Of a stretch of DNA of 64,000 nt, positions 8,664 to 19,000 are shown in pieces; the first letter of the stretch is position 1, and the number at the start of each line of letters is the position of its first letter. Position numbers and translations under genes: made by a program. The stretch is taken from IMG/VR virus record IMGVR_UViG_3300048839_001082, positions 1-64,000 of that record; one strand, 5' to 3'. This DNA comes from a virus. The notes under the pieces are model-generated. The model saw nothing but the letters and a program-made list of their open reading frames with translations. It did not search any database and was not told the origin of the DNA.

Positions 8664-9905
8664 ATGGGCGTTAAGACTAACCTTGCCGGTGCTACTAATA
8701 CTAGCAACCCCGGCGAACATAACTTTGTTTTACAAGAGGCCATTACTGGATATAGTGATGAAGCTTATACGACAGCTAAAAAGTTGTCTGGTACGGGCAT
8801 TGTCGGTTCTAATCCGAATATTGATACTTCGACGGAAACGTTCATTGGTCAAGTTCGTTGGTTCAAGCCGATGGATCATGTCGTGAACGTTGCTTCTCTG
8901 ACTGATTCGTCAGAAGGCGATTATGCGACGTATAGCTCCGACTATCTGCGTTACGTCAAGACTGTTCGTACGCACGGTGGCAAGAAGATCAATCTGCAAC
9001 AAGTCGTGACTCAACAAGACGGTCTGGCGAAGATCGGGCGTGATTTCGCTGAGACACGCGCCCAAGATGAGCATAATGCCATTTTGGCAGTTCTGCGCGG
9101 CGTGGCTTTGGCTGAACTTTTGAATGGCTGTGCAGCGGCATCTGGTGCTACAGGTCTTGGTGGCCAAACTTTCACCAATGATCCTGAAGACAAGAAGTAT
9201 GGCTTTTATGTCGATCTTGGTGCTGAGAAGTTGATTTCATTACCTGGAACGACACCCGCCGGTGTGGCAAACGCCGCTTACGTCGGCGCTCAACGCGCAG
9301 AAGGTTTCCTGAAGGCTTTCGGTATGGCTTATAAAGACTATGAGCCGGAATGGGCATATTTAGTTGTTTCACCTGAAGTCAAGGCTTCGTTACGTTCAGC
9401 GAATTTGGTTGATAGTGACGGTGTCGTTGAAGCCAATGTCAAGTTTGATACGATTTTCGGCGGCAAATTCAGACTTATCCAGACGCGCGCTTCACAAGGC
9501 TTCTCCGGTGCTGAAATTGATAAGATTCAGACTGGTGCGGGCACTGCTGAACTGACTGACGGCTCGAAGACGTCTTTCATTGTGTTGCCGGGTGCGCTTG
9601 CGATGCAGCAACTCGCTATTCCCGAGCCGACTGAAATTGAACGTAAAGCTGGAGCCTTTAAAGGCGGTGGCACCACGGCCATTTGGCATCGTTGGGGTTA
9701 TGTGCTTGCGCCTGTTGGCTATGATTGGATTGGCAGTGATGCTGCTTTTCCGAGCAATGCAAACTATTACGATGTTGTCGAAGGTGGCACTCAAAAGGCT
9801 CTTGCTTCTGTCGGTTCCGGCACACTTGCGGCCACTACGGGTGTTTGGTCACGTAAGACCAAGTCAGCACTCAGCCTGGGCATTCTTCCGGTCTTTCACG
9901 CTTAA
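8664..9905 (+). CDS. Major capsid protein
   Basis: The 413-residue product follows the scaffold gene by 11 bases, the standard place for the major capsid protein. It has GC-richer, strongly biased codons unlike the AT-rich genes around it, as expected for the most abundant virion protein. AGGAA precedes the ATG by about 6 bases. The sequence is rich in Gly/Ala/Thr with few Cys and shows the mixed alpha/beta texture of HK97-fold capsid proteins (for example VNVASLTDSSEGDYATYSSD and the late EPEWAYLVVSPEVKA). There is no protease domain or separate protease gene nearby, so maturation cleavage is not evident. Confidence 0.85.
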   Translation: MGVKTNLAGATNTSNPGEHNFVLQEAITGYSDEAYTTAKKLSGTGIVGSNPNIDTSTETFIGQVRWFKPMDHVVNVASLTDSSEGDYATYSSDYLRYVKTVRTHGGKKINLQQVVTQQDGLAKIGRDFAETRAQDEHNAILAVLRGVALAELLNGCAAASGATGLGGQTFTNDPEDKKYGFYVDLGAEKLISLPGTTPAGVANAAYVGAQRAEGFLKAFGMAYKDYEPEWAYLVVSPEVKASLRSANLVDSDGVVEANVKFDTIFGGKFRLIQTRASQGFSGAEIDKIQTGAGTAELTDGSKTSFIVLPGALAMQQLAIPEPTEIERKAGAFKGGGTTAIWHRWGYVLAPVGYDWIGSDAAFPSNANYYDVVEGGTQKALASVGSGTLAATTGVWSRKTKSALSLGILPVFHA

Positions 9906-9914
9906 GAGCTTAGC

Positions 9915-10394
9915 ATGGCATTAGTCAAAGGCACTAACTCTTATGGTACAGTTGCCGAGGCTGATGCCTACTTCTCTGATCGCATCGACGTAGCCGCTTG
10001 GACGGATGCGAGTGCGGAGGAGAAAGCTAAAGCTTTAGTAACAGCCACGAAGCTATTGGATGAGATTGAATGGCCAGGTCAAGCGGTTGATGTTGATCAA
10101 TCTTTGGCCTTTCCTCGTATTGGTTCATACTTTGATCCTAAACTCGGTGTTGAAGTGATTTTTGATGATGTAGACCCGCCACAAAGACTTACATCAGCTT
10201 GCTTTGAATTAGCTTATCATCTTTGTAATAATGATGGATTGCTAGATGATACAGGCTCGGTAAAGACGATTCACGTTGGTTCTATTACTCTGGAAAATAT
10301 TATGTCGGCCGGTAAGATGCCACATACAGTGAAGAGTTTGATTCGTCCTATTCGTGGTCAATCTGCTCAGAATAGTTGGTGGAGAGCTAACTAA
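9915..10394 (+). CDS. Head-tail connector, DnaT-like family adaptor
   Basis: The 159-residue protein opens MALVKGTNSYGTVAEADAYF and has the WTDAS...KALVTATKLLDEIEWPG block typical of the phage family often labelled putative DnaT-like ssDNA-binding protein. In this position, after the capsid gene, these act as head completion or adaptor proteins that bind the portal ring. The helical bundle and the conserved PPQRLTSACFELAYHL stretch fit. The stop overlaps the next ATG (TAATG), so the two neck proteins are translationally coupled. Confidence 0.78.
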   Translation: MALVKGTNSYGTVAEADAYFSDRIDVAAWTDASAEEKAKALVTATKLLDEIEWPGQAVDVDQSLAFPRIGSYFDPKLGVEVIFDDVDPPQRLTSACFELAYHLCNNDGLLDDTGSVKTIHVGSITLENIMSAGKMPHTVKSLIRPIRGQSAQNSWWRAN

Positions 10395-10747
10395 TGTCTT
10401 ATAAAAATCTTATTAACAAAAATGTTGTCAAAGCATTTAATACGTTGAAAGATTTGGCAGAAGATGTAACACTTCAGAAGACGACAGTGGGCGAATTTGA
10501 TTTTGCCACCAAAGAGCTTGATCTGGCCCAGGAAAGTAGCACTGGTGCTAAGGTGGTGTTTCTAACTGAGTCAAAGAAATCATCTTCGAGGGACACGATT
10601 GAACGTGAAGTATTGATTAAATTTCCTGATATTGTTGATTTAACTCGATATGATACATTAACTCATAATTCAAAGGTGTGGCGAATCGGTGAAATCATTT
10701 TCAATAATGGTTTTATTTACACACTTAAAATATATAGTGGTGTATAA
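10394..10747 (+). CDS. Head closure / neck protein, hypothetical
   Basis: The 117-residue protein has an N-terminal helix (LINKNVVKAFNTLKDLAEDVTLQ) followed by beta-rich sequence ending in VWRIGEIIFNNGFIYTLKIYSG. The size, fold texture and position between the adaptor and the tail terminator are those of head-closure (gp16/FII-like) proteins, which seal the portal channel and receive the tail. The call rests on gene order, not on a recognised motif. It is joined to both neighbours by overlapping stop and start codons. Confidence 0.6.
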   Translation: MSYKNLINKNVVKAFNTLKDLAEDVTLQKTTVGEFDFATKELDLAQESSTGAKVVFLTESKKSSSRDTIEREVLIKFPDIVDLTRYDTLTHNSKVWRIGEIIFNNGFIYTLKIYSGV

Positions 10748-11154
10748 TGAGTAAATATCAAACAACATATGACGACGTTTATTCGATTTTTGCTTCTTCT
10801 GAATGGACCGCTGAAGGTATTAAAACAATTCCTGCGGATGTTTTACTTAAAGAAAACATTACCGAGTTTATTCGAGTTAGTGTGATTCCAAGCGGAGAGA
10901 GTGTCAACAATGCTTCCATCTCAGGTCTTATCATAGTTGAAATTTTTACACAGGCGAATCGCGGCCCATTACGTGCCATTATAATAGCTGATAAATTAGA
11001 CAGTTATTTATCAAAACGTTCTGAAGTTTCTGTAGCTGGACGAATGACACAATTCTTCTCCAGTTCATTAACAGACAATAAACCAGATCGCGACAATCCT
11101 GATTTAGTTAAAAGCACGTTTTCGGTTCCCTTTTCTCATTTCGGAGTTTTATAA
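10747..11154 (+). CDS. Tail terminator protein (DUF4128-like)
   Basis: The 135-residue protein starts with a TTYDDVYSIFASSEW helix and has the beta hairpin ISGLIIVEIFTQANRGPLRAIIIADKLDSYL typical of DUF4128/tail-terminator proteins (lambda gpU-like). These cap the tail tube and join it to the neck. It starts within the stop of the previous gene and ends one base before the tail tube gene, consistent with its job. Confidence 0.72.
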   Translation: MSKYQTTYDDVYSIFASSEWTAEGIKTIPADVLLKENITEFIRVSVIPSGESVNNASISGLIIVEIFTQANRGPLRAIIIADKLDSYLSKRSEVSVAGRMTQFFSSSLTDNKPDRDNPDLVKSTFSVPFSHFGVL

Positions 11155-11742
11155 ATGGCACATATTTCCTCTATCGGCGCCGGCATGTTCTCGGATCTTT
11201 CCGTGGCTAAGCCTAGCGTTGCGCCGACTTTTAGTACGCTTGACTCAGCTTCTGAATTTAAGGCATTGTTCGCTACCATGATTGAGTCAGTTGGCGGTAC
11301 TGCAGCGGCCAATACGTATGTTCGTATTAAGAATGTTCGTGAATTTCCCGCGATGGGTACTCCACCTAATGTGGTGAACGTTCCTGTGTATGGCTCTTCG
11401 ACGTCGCAGCAAATTCAGGGTCAATCTGATGCGCCTTCGATGGAAATCACTATGAACTACGTTGCCACCGAATGGGCGGACGGCACTCTGCTCGGCAATA
11501 TGGTTGGTGATGGTAATCAGTATGTGTTCCGATTCTCATTATTGAACGCAAAGCCTAGTAATTATAATTCCACAGATGCCACAGGCATGGCTAATGGAAA
11601 TATTGAAAATAGTCAATATTTCTGGATTGGTAAGCTTGAAGCCCTCACAGTTTCGCCGCAACTCACCGATGCGAATACTGCGACTATCACAATTACTGTG
11701 CAGTCAGAGTTCTTTGGTGCTTACACCAGCACTCCTGTTTAA
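11155..11742 (+). CDS. Major tail tube protein
   Basis: The 195-residue protein has the beta-rich sequence of siphovirus tail tube subunits, including the insertion-like GQSDAPSMEITMNYVAT and a late region ending LTDANTATITITVQSEFFGAY. Codons are biased and GC-richer, like the capsid gene, as expected for an abundant protein. The next genes are tail chaperones and the tape measure, which fixes its role. It polymerises into the non-contractile tube. Confidence 0.82.
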   Translation: MAHISSIGAGMFSDLSVAKPSVAPTFSTLDSASEFKALFATMIESVGGTAAANTYVRIKNVREFPAMGTPPNVVNVPVYGSSTSQQIQGQSDAPSMEITMNYVATEWADGTLLGNMVGDGNQYVFRFSLLNAKPSNYNSTDATGMANGNIENSQYFWIGKLEALTVSPQLTDANTATITITVQSEFFGAYTSTPV

Positions 11743-11816
11743 TTAGAGTTTTGGGGAGGGCTCGCTGTGTAGCGGTATCCTTAAACGACAAGTATTGTGT
11801 CCCCATTCTTAACAAT

Positions 11817-12041
11817 ATGAACGATATCCATAAGCCGTTTAGTACTGAGTACGTAATTCGTACCACTATTAAACATATGAGGAAATGTGTAGATATTAGT
11901 ATTCGAAAAACTTTTGAACGTATTGGAGAGTTTGCCGAACATCCTGAAATTTCGAAAGAGATTTTTGTGACGTTATCTAATCTACACCAAATGAGGAAGC
12001 AATTAGATGTCTTCCAAAATAATAATCCCGAAAATAAATAA
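11817..12041 (+). CDS. Small hypothetical tail-region protein
   Basis: The frame encodes 74 residues from the ATG at 11817 (MNDIHKPFSTEYVIRTTIKH), helical and basic, ending in an Asn-rich tail. The frame stays open to a TTG at 11751, but neither start has a clear ribosome binding site, so the start is uncertain. I do not recognise a family. It lies between the tail tube and the chaperone genes and may be a tail assembly accessory. Confidence 0.5.
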   Translation: MNDIHKPFSTEYVIRTTIKHMRKCVDISIRKTFERIGEFAEHPEISKEIFVTLSNLHQMRKQLDVFQNNNPENK

Positions 12042-12051
12042 GGAACATAAT

Positions 12052-12366
12052 ATGGCAGTCGAAGTCGGTGGTATCAGAAATTTTGTTGGTCGTAAAATGA
12101 CTAAGAAAACAAAATTTATGGGCGAAGATATCACAATCTCTAAGCTGAGTGTAGCAGAAGTTCTTGAAGTTCAAGCGAAGGCCCGTGGAATTGAACAGAA
12201 TGAAGCAGAAGGTTTTAATGTTTTAAAGACGGTAATTCGTTCCGGTGTTGAGGGCGGTAAAGATCTTTCGGAAGAAGATTTTGAAAACTTTCCTCTTGAC
12301 GAGCTTTCAAAGCTTTCCGGTGAAATTATGAAGTTTTCTGGAATCGGGCAAGAACAGGGAAAGTAA
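12052..12366 (+). CDS. Tail assembly chaperone, G-type product
   Basis: The 104-residue protein starts MAVEVGGIRNFVGRKM with AGGAA 6 bases upstream of the ATG at 12052. Its MGEDITISKLSVAEVLEVQA block and the acidic helical second half are typical of lambda gpG-like chaperones. These coat the tape measure during tail assembly and are absent from the finished tail. The gene ends at a GGGAAAG slippery site, beyond which the frame-shifted T domain continues. Confidence 0.82.
   Translation: MAVEVGGIRNFVGRKMTKKTKFMGEDITISKLSVAEVLEVQAKARGIEQNEAEGFNVLKTVIRSGVEGGKDLSEEDFENFPLDELSKLSGEIMKFSGIGQEQGK
12357..12363 (+). promoter_or_regulatory. Programmed -1 frameshift site GGGAAAG
   Basis: The heptamer is phased G GGA AAG directly before the TAA of the G gene, and it is the same slippery heptamer used by lambda G/T. 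A -1 slip reads on as GTA ATA TTA TCA into an open frame that continues to 12704 without a stop. Confidence 0.92.
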
Positions 12367-12704
12367 TATTATCAGATGAGGAGCTTTCTATTTATGAGAT
12401 AGCTTTTCATCTGAAGATGCCTGTCTATCGATTACTTGAAGAAATGACATATGAAGAGCTGATTGGTTGGTTTTCATATTTATCCAGAAGACCGATTGAT
12501 TGGCGCGATGATGAACGTACATATAGATTAATGCAAGCTCAAGGCGTAAAAGAAAAACCTGAAAATATCTTTCAAACACTAAAAGCTGTATATCAAACGG
12601 CACCTATAGTTGAAAGTCAGATTAATAGGTCTTTTAAAAATTCTGTTATGTTTCGTAAGTTATTATCAGCTACTGGTGGTGTTAAGTTGGATTCCACTTT
12701 ATGA
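12363..12704 (+). CDS. Tail assembly chaperone T domain, expressed as GT frameshift fusion
   Basis: After the -1 shift the G protein continues with VILSDEELSIYEIAFHLKMP and then VYRLLEEMTYEELIGWFSYL and RRPIDWRDDERTYRL. That DW/RP/WR-D-D-R pattern is the hallmark of lambda gpT-like and similar tail chaperone extensions. The complete GT fusion, joined from 12052-12363 and 12363-12704, is 217 residues. The internal ATG at 12417 is not needed. The T part binds tail tube subunits while G binds the tape measure. The stop overlaps the next start (ATGA). Confidence 0.85.
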   Translation, partial: VILSDEELSIYEIAFHLKMPVYRLLEEMTYEELIGWFSYLSRRPIDWRDDERTYRLMQAQGVKEKPENIFQTLKAVYQTAPIVESQINRSFKNSVMFRKLLSATGGVKLDSTL

Positions 12705-13009
12705 TAAAAATAACGGGTATTAAGAAAACTATTCAAGAAATTGAAAGAAAAGCTGCAACTATTGTTCAACAAAAGAAGAAAGATATAACATTGCAATTGG
12801 TTGAAAAACTTGCCGAGGCTACACCAGTAGATACCGGAGAAGCACAAGCAGGTTGGAAATTAGAAAGTTCTTCTATTGTCAATGATGTTGAACACATAAA
12901 ATTCTTGAACGAAGGCTCCTCTCAACAAGCACCATCACATTTCGTGGAAAAAGTTGTTTTATCACAACCGGGCATCCGCCCTAGTGGTATTATAGTGGTA
13001 GATAATTAA
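12701..13009 (+). CDS. HK97 gp10-like tail completion / neck protein
   Basis: The 102-residue protein has a long N-terminal amphipathic helix followed by EATPVDTGEAQAGWKLE, the TPVDTG-x2-xxGW signature of HK97 gp10-like minor tail/neck proteins. These usually lie upstream of the tail tube gene; here it sits after the chaperones, just before the tape measure, a displaced order. The gene is closed by a terminator. Confidence 0.75.
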   Translation: MIKITGIKKTIQEIERKAATIVQQKKKDITLQLVEKLAEATPVDTGEAQAGWKLESSSIVNDVEHIKFLNEGSSQQAPSHFVEKVVLSQPGIRPSGIIVVDN

Positions 13010-13013
13010 CCAT

Positions 13014-13055
13014 CCCGCTAGAGTAGATTTTATCTGCTTTAGCGGGTTTATTTTT
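13014..13055 (+). terminator. Rho-independent terminator before the tape measure gene
   Basis: CCCGCTA (13014-13020) pairs with TAGCGGG (13040-13046). The inner arms AGTAGA and TCTGCT pair with one G-T, and TTTATTTTT follows. It separates the head-neck unit from the tape measure gene, whose GGAG begins 6 bases after the T run. Confidence 0.85.
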
Positions 13056-13068
13056 GAATTGGAGTGAT

Positions 13069-16000
13069 ATGTCTGGCATTCGAATAGACGTAGATGCAAA
13101 GACTTCACAATCGGAGAAGGATCTTAAAAGGATTAATGAGTCTTTACGAAATATTGAAAAGACCACAAATAGTGCATCTAGAGCCCTTTCAAATACATTT
13201 AAGGGAATAAGCACCACAATAATCTCCGGCGGAGCTTTTTTAGCGCTGAAGAATATATCTTCAGAATTCACAAATTTAAGTAATAAAATTGCGCTTGTTA
13301 CAGGCAGAACTGAGAGTTTAATAGTCTCTCAAAGAAAACTCTATCAGATTGCAGAAGACACTCGTTCTTCACTCACTGGTACAGTGGACGTATTTTCAAG
13401 TTTTGGGAGATCTCTAAAGAGTACCGGGATCTCTACTGAAAATATTTTAAAAACTACTAAGACAGTACAACAAGCAATTGCATTATCAGGTTCAAATGCA
13501 GTTGCAGCTTCAAATGCGATTATTCAATTGGGGCAAGGTCTTTCCGCGGGTGCTTTGCGCGGTGAAGAATTGAACTCAGTTATGGAGCAAGCGCCACGTC
13601 TTGCTCAAGCTATCGCTGATGAATTAGGCGTTACAACAGGTAAAATGCGTTTGTTGGCTGCGGAAGGCAAACTGGCCACTGATGTTGTTTTCACCGCATT
13701 GTTGAAACAAGCTGCGCAAATTAATAAAGAATTTAAGGTACTTGCGCCTACGATGGAGCAGTCTACGAGTTTCTTAGTAAGCTCGATGAAGTTTTACGTA
13801 AATGAATTGGATAAAGGTTTAAACCTTTCCGCTTTCCTGTCCGCTAAAATGTTTGAAGTGGGAAAGGGTATAAAGGCAGCTTCTAACAATGCTCTTGAGT
13901 TAGGTGCTAATCTTGCAGCAAGTTACCACACTGTCTTAAAGAATATCAGAGCTATCGGCGGTCCTTTATTAGTGTCTTTGTCAGAGCTTGGTAAACAATT
14001 CGCGAATGTCATTCCGAAGTTGCATTTAACAAAGACTTTGAAAGGTGATATTAATGAAGCAATTCGCATATTTGATGATAAACTATTAGGTGGATTCATT
14101 AATAGCTTTAAGAAATTTAAATTTGTAAATGTATTCAGTATTCGAAGTGATGTTGAAAAGGCAATTACAGAGCTTAAACGACTGAGTCCGAAGTATTGGG
14201 CGGCGAGCGGCTGGGATATCCCTACATTTAAGAAATTCTTTAGTAAGGAGAACTTAAGCAAATACCAAGTCGCCTTTGGAAACCTTGCGAAAGCGATTAC
14301 CGGGAATACTAATTCAATAAGTTCAACAATTACCAATTTAGCAAAGACCGCAGACTATGGTTTTAAAGCGCTTTCAAGATACTTTGGATTTAGACCCGAT
14401 ACTCTAATTGCATTTACTGGTGGACAAATAGATACATTCTTAATGACGTTGTCTGAAGTGACCAGAGGCTTTTCAGGAATAACTGTAAAGATTTGGGAAT
14501 TTAATCGTCTAGTTATCGATAACTTTTTACCAGGTGTACATGCACTTGGTTTAGCTTTAGCAGATGTTTTTAAAGAATTACCAAATATTATTTGGAAAGC
14601 ATTAAAGAGTGTTACAATTGGATTTGTTTCTTTTATTAGAAACTTTACTCAAGTCTTGAAGGAATTGGTATTCACTGATTTTGAAGTTAATTTTAAGCAA
14701 ATCTTTGAAAGTGCTTTAGATGCTTTTAATAATTTTGTTGATGATCTTTCCGATAAAGATATATTTGAAAACATTTACAAAAATATAAAGAGCTTTGGAA
14801 TACGAGTTATAAATGTCTTTAAAGATATTTATGACAAAGTTATTGGAAACTCTTGGTGGACAGATACTATTGAAGCCATAATCGATACTAGTCATTCTTT
14901 ATGGGATAAAGCAAGTTCAGGGCTTAACGATTTCGGACGAAATACTATTAATCTATTTAAAGATATTTTTAATCAAAATAGACGATTGAAGTTTAGCATT
15001 CCTTCATTTAAACTGACATTTGATAAATTTCCCAGAATAGAGATAAATAGTATAACAGACGCTTTTGAAAGTGCTTCAATTAGGGTAAAACAATTCTTTA
15101 GTGATCTTTTTGATAGTTTTCCTTCTATTGCTAAAATGGCGTTTGTTGCCGCTGCGGGTGTTCTTGTATTTGCATTATTTCCACCTGGCATCATAAAGAC
15201 TGCGCTTTTAGCCGCTATTGTCACTAGTCTTGCCACAAGTGCGACAGTGATTGGAGAAGCATTTGGTGCATCATTGACTGGTGGCAGCTTTGTTTATGAT
15301 ATGGGTTATAAGCTAGGTAAAGTGGCTGGTTTGTTTGTGGCTACTGTTATAAGAGAATTTCCTAAGGTTGTAAATGTTTTTGGTGGAGCCATTTCAGCTT
15401 TCTTTCGAGGGATTATAGAAGAACTCCCTATATTGAACACCGCTATTAAAGGTGTTTTTAGTGTTTTTGACACGGTTGGTTTAGCAGGACCTCTGGGAAT
15501 ATTTGGAACTATCTTCTTTGGTAAGAAGCTTGGATTCTTCGATGCTTTGAAAAAAGTCTCTGTAGTCGGCCCTGCCTTAAAGTTCTTTGGACTGATTGAA
15601 ACGAAGAAAGGTAAGAAAGACAAGAGCGGCGATAAAGATGGCTCAATATGGACATCTTTATTTGGAACATTCGGTGCTGTACGAACAGTTTCTGCACTTA
15701 CTTTAATAACGAGCCAATTAGGCGGTTTTGATTCCATTTTCGCTGAATCTAAATGGATGAAGGCTGCATTAGATGTTGGTTTGTTATACTTGTCTTTGTT
15801 CGGTGATAAAGGTCTTGATAACTTGCAAGCAATCCTCTTCAAAACAGTCATTAAGCCCGTTAGAGAAATGTTTAGAACATTAAAAGGTGACTCTTTTATT
15901 GCAAATGGTATTTTTGATGTAATTTTCGGAGATAAAGGCGGCTGGATCGAACGTGCCAGCAGTTTTATGAAAGGTGTTTTTACCGCTATTGGTGAAAATG

Positions 16001-19000
16001 TTGCAAATATTGCTGCACCGCGAATTAAACAAGGTTATGAATTTCTTAAGATATTGTTATTAGGAAAAGATCCTTCAAAGACTATTGAAAGTATAAAGAA
16101 TGTGGCAAGATTGGCCATGTTTAATGTGCAAGATACAATTGCCAAGATCGGATCTGTCTTTAAGTTTTCTGGCCCTTTGATGCCGCGCGGTGCTAGTAAA
16201 TACGCTGCTCAATATCAAGACCTGATGTCTCAGACATTCGGGAAAACGGCTGCTGTCTTGGAAGCAGAAACAAAAAGAACTGCTGAAAAGATCACAAAGA
16301 TAGGTGGTGAGACTGGATTGATGGGCCGTGCGTTTCTCGGCAAACACGGTACAAAAATACTCGTTGGAAGCATTTTGGCAGCATTTGCAGCAATGGCAAT
16401 TGCCAGTCAAGATGCTGAAGCTAAAATAAGAACTCCATTAGACGATACTATCGACATTCTAAGAGATTTGAAAGTTCCAAATCCTTTTAAAGAATTTGCA
16501 TTAGAAACTACAGCTGTTATTCTTCCGTTACTATTTGGTGCACTTGTTTTATTTAGACAAAATGTCACTAATCTATTTAACAAATGGAGCGGAGCACTTG
16601 TTGCGGAAAGTGCCGCTAAAGGGATTTTAGGAAGAATTGCAAACTCTTCACTTGCATTCAAGAGAGTTGGTGCAACAATTGGTGCTGCTGTAGTGGCTGG
16701 CTTTGTTGGTTATGGATTATCAGATGGCAATGCAATGATGGCATTATATGCCGCAGATGCTGCTGGTACTTTAGCCTTTGTGTTTAAAGATCAATTAGCA
16801 AAATTATTCACTGTAAGCGCCTTTGCCAAGATTATTGCAATGATAGGAGGATTGATATCTTTCTTATTGAATCCTTGGGTTTGGATACCGGCAGCTGCAT
16901 TGACGGCAGGTGGTCTTTTAGGAATCTGGTTATTTGGTAAAGAAGGTGAATTCTTTAATGATCTTGATAAAGCAAAAGACAAAATACTTCAATTAATAAG
17001 TTTTGGGTATTTGGGAAAGCAACCTGAACTTGGGCCACGAAGTCTCAGCAAAAATTCAGAACAATTTTTAACGAAGCAAAATATTGATTTAGGCTTTGAT
17101 CTCGATGACATTAACTTTGAGAAAGTATCTTCTAAGGATAGAGAGCTTCTTAACGAGAGTATTAGAAATCTTGAAACTGCTATCGTTGACGCTATTAAAG
17201 AAGATAAGCAAGAAGGACGTATTGACTTTCCTACATATGACCGTATTAAAGCGATGGATAGAAAGATCGCTAATATGGCAACAAATTTGCGCATTAGCTC
17301 CAGTCAGAATGATGTTCCATTCTCGGAAGTCTTAAAGCAAAGCGCATACATACAACCAGAAGGCAGACTTGGTTTAAAGCTTAGTGAGTTGAAGAAATTC
17401 GGTGCTGAGCTTGCGTATAGTATCAATGTCGGTCTAACAAAGTTTTCAAGGTACGGTGCAAAACCTGAAGACAAACTAAGATACACTGAGCGTCTTGATG
17501 AGCTTAAAGCAGAACAAAATCGCAGATACAATCCTAATTTCCGCTTCAGAACAGACGCTGCCACCAAAGAACTTTTAGATCTCGCTAAGAATGCTGAAGA
17601 CTCTGTAGTATTCACTAATGAAGCAATAGAAACTGCTTTAGGTGAAGCTCGTATAAAATTAGAAAGAATTGATGCATTAGTGCGTGAGCAAGAAACTACC
17701 ATGTTTGGTAGTTATAAACCTTTAGAAATGACCGGAAGACAAGGCGAGTACAATCAGACTTTATTGAATGGTTTTAACAGTGCCAGAGATGAAGCACTGC
17801 AACGCGTCAGAGAAAAGTTAGCTTTCGATAGAGAAGAAAAGGCTATAAGAAAATTTAATAAACAGCTTAATGAAGTCGAAACCGTTGCTAAGAATATATT
17901 AAAGCTTGAGTTTGATGTTGAGGATATATTTGCATTTGATCAACACAGCTTCAACAATATGGTCAGAATAACGACTGAAGTTGATGCATTGGGCAAGGCA
18001 CTTATTAAGACATCAGATATTGCCAGTAGAAATGCAATAATTTTAAAGATTAAAGAACAACGTGATCAATTTGTATATGAGCAATCTGAAGCAAGACTTG
18101 CGGAACCTGTTTATAATCAATCCAGATTGCCTGAGTTCATGTCGGAAGCAGGCATGCAAATGTCACCCGAATTTGCGAATTCACTCAGTGACTTTAATGC
18201 AGGAATTATTGCAAAGATAGCTACAGACTTATCAAATAAAATAAAGAAAAGCAAGTTAAAAGTTCCGGGCAGTCCGGAGTATACAGTTCTTGCGGAAGAA
18301 ATTAGAGCTGACCAAGACGCGAATGCAAGGTTCATTGCTGATTTGGCTAAATCCAATCAAGAGACCTTTTTCTATGTAAAAGATCTTGCGGGTAAATATG
18401 AAGTAGACTTCCCTGGGCTAATGAAGAAATACGGACTTTCCGGGGCAAAGACTTTATTATCGAAATTGGCGGATAAAGAACAAGCACGTAGTGATGCCAT
18501 TGCCAAGGGTGATATAGGTATTCTACCTGGAATTGATAACGATATTGCCAGATTTAAAGAAACACTTGCTGAAATTCCTTTGGATGTGCAAACAATGCTT
18601 TCGACGATTGGAAATGTCGGCGTTTCGATTGACATCAATGATTTGTTTAATGCGCCTGAGCTTTTAGCAACACTTACAGAAGTTGCTAATAGACTAAGAG
18701 AAATTGATAAAGATTTTAAATTTAAAGGACCGACCCTTACTTCCGAAGGCCTTGATTCAATATTGATTCGTCAACAAGCTCAACAGAGAGCGGCTTTTGC
18801 GTCTTCTTTAAAGACGATTGACAATACACCTCAAAAATTGGGGACTTTGCTTTCAAATTACGGAGCGGATACTTCTAAAGATATTTCGGCATTAACAGAA
18901 AGCACTCGTAATTATATTGTGGAACTTGAGCGTGTTAAAACCACTATTGAATTTTTGAGAAAGTCTAGACAAAGCCCTGCAGATACCGAAGCACTTTTTC

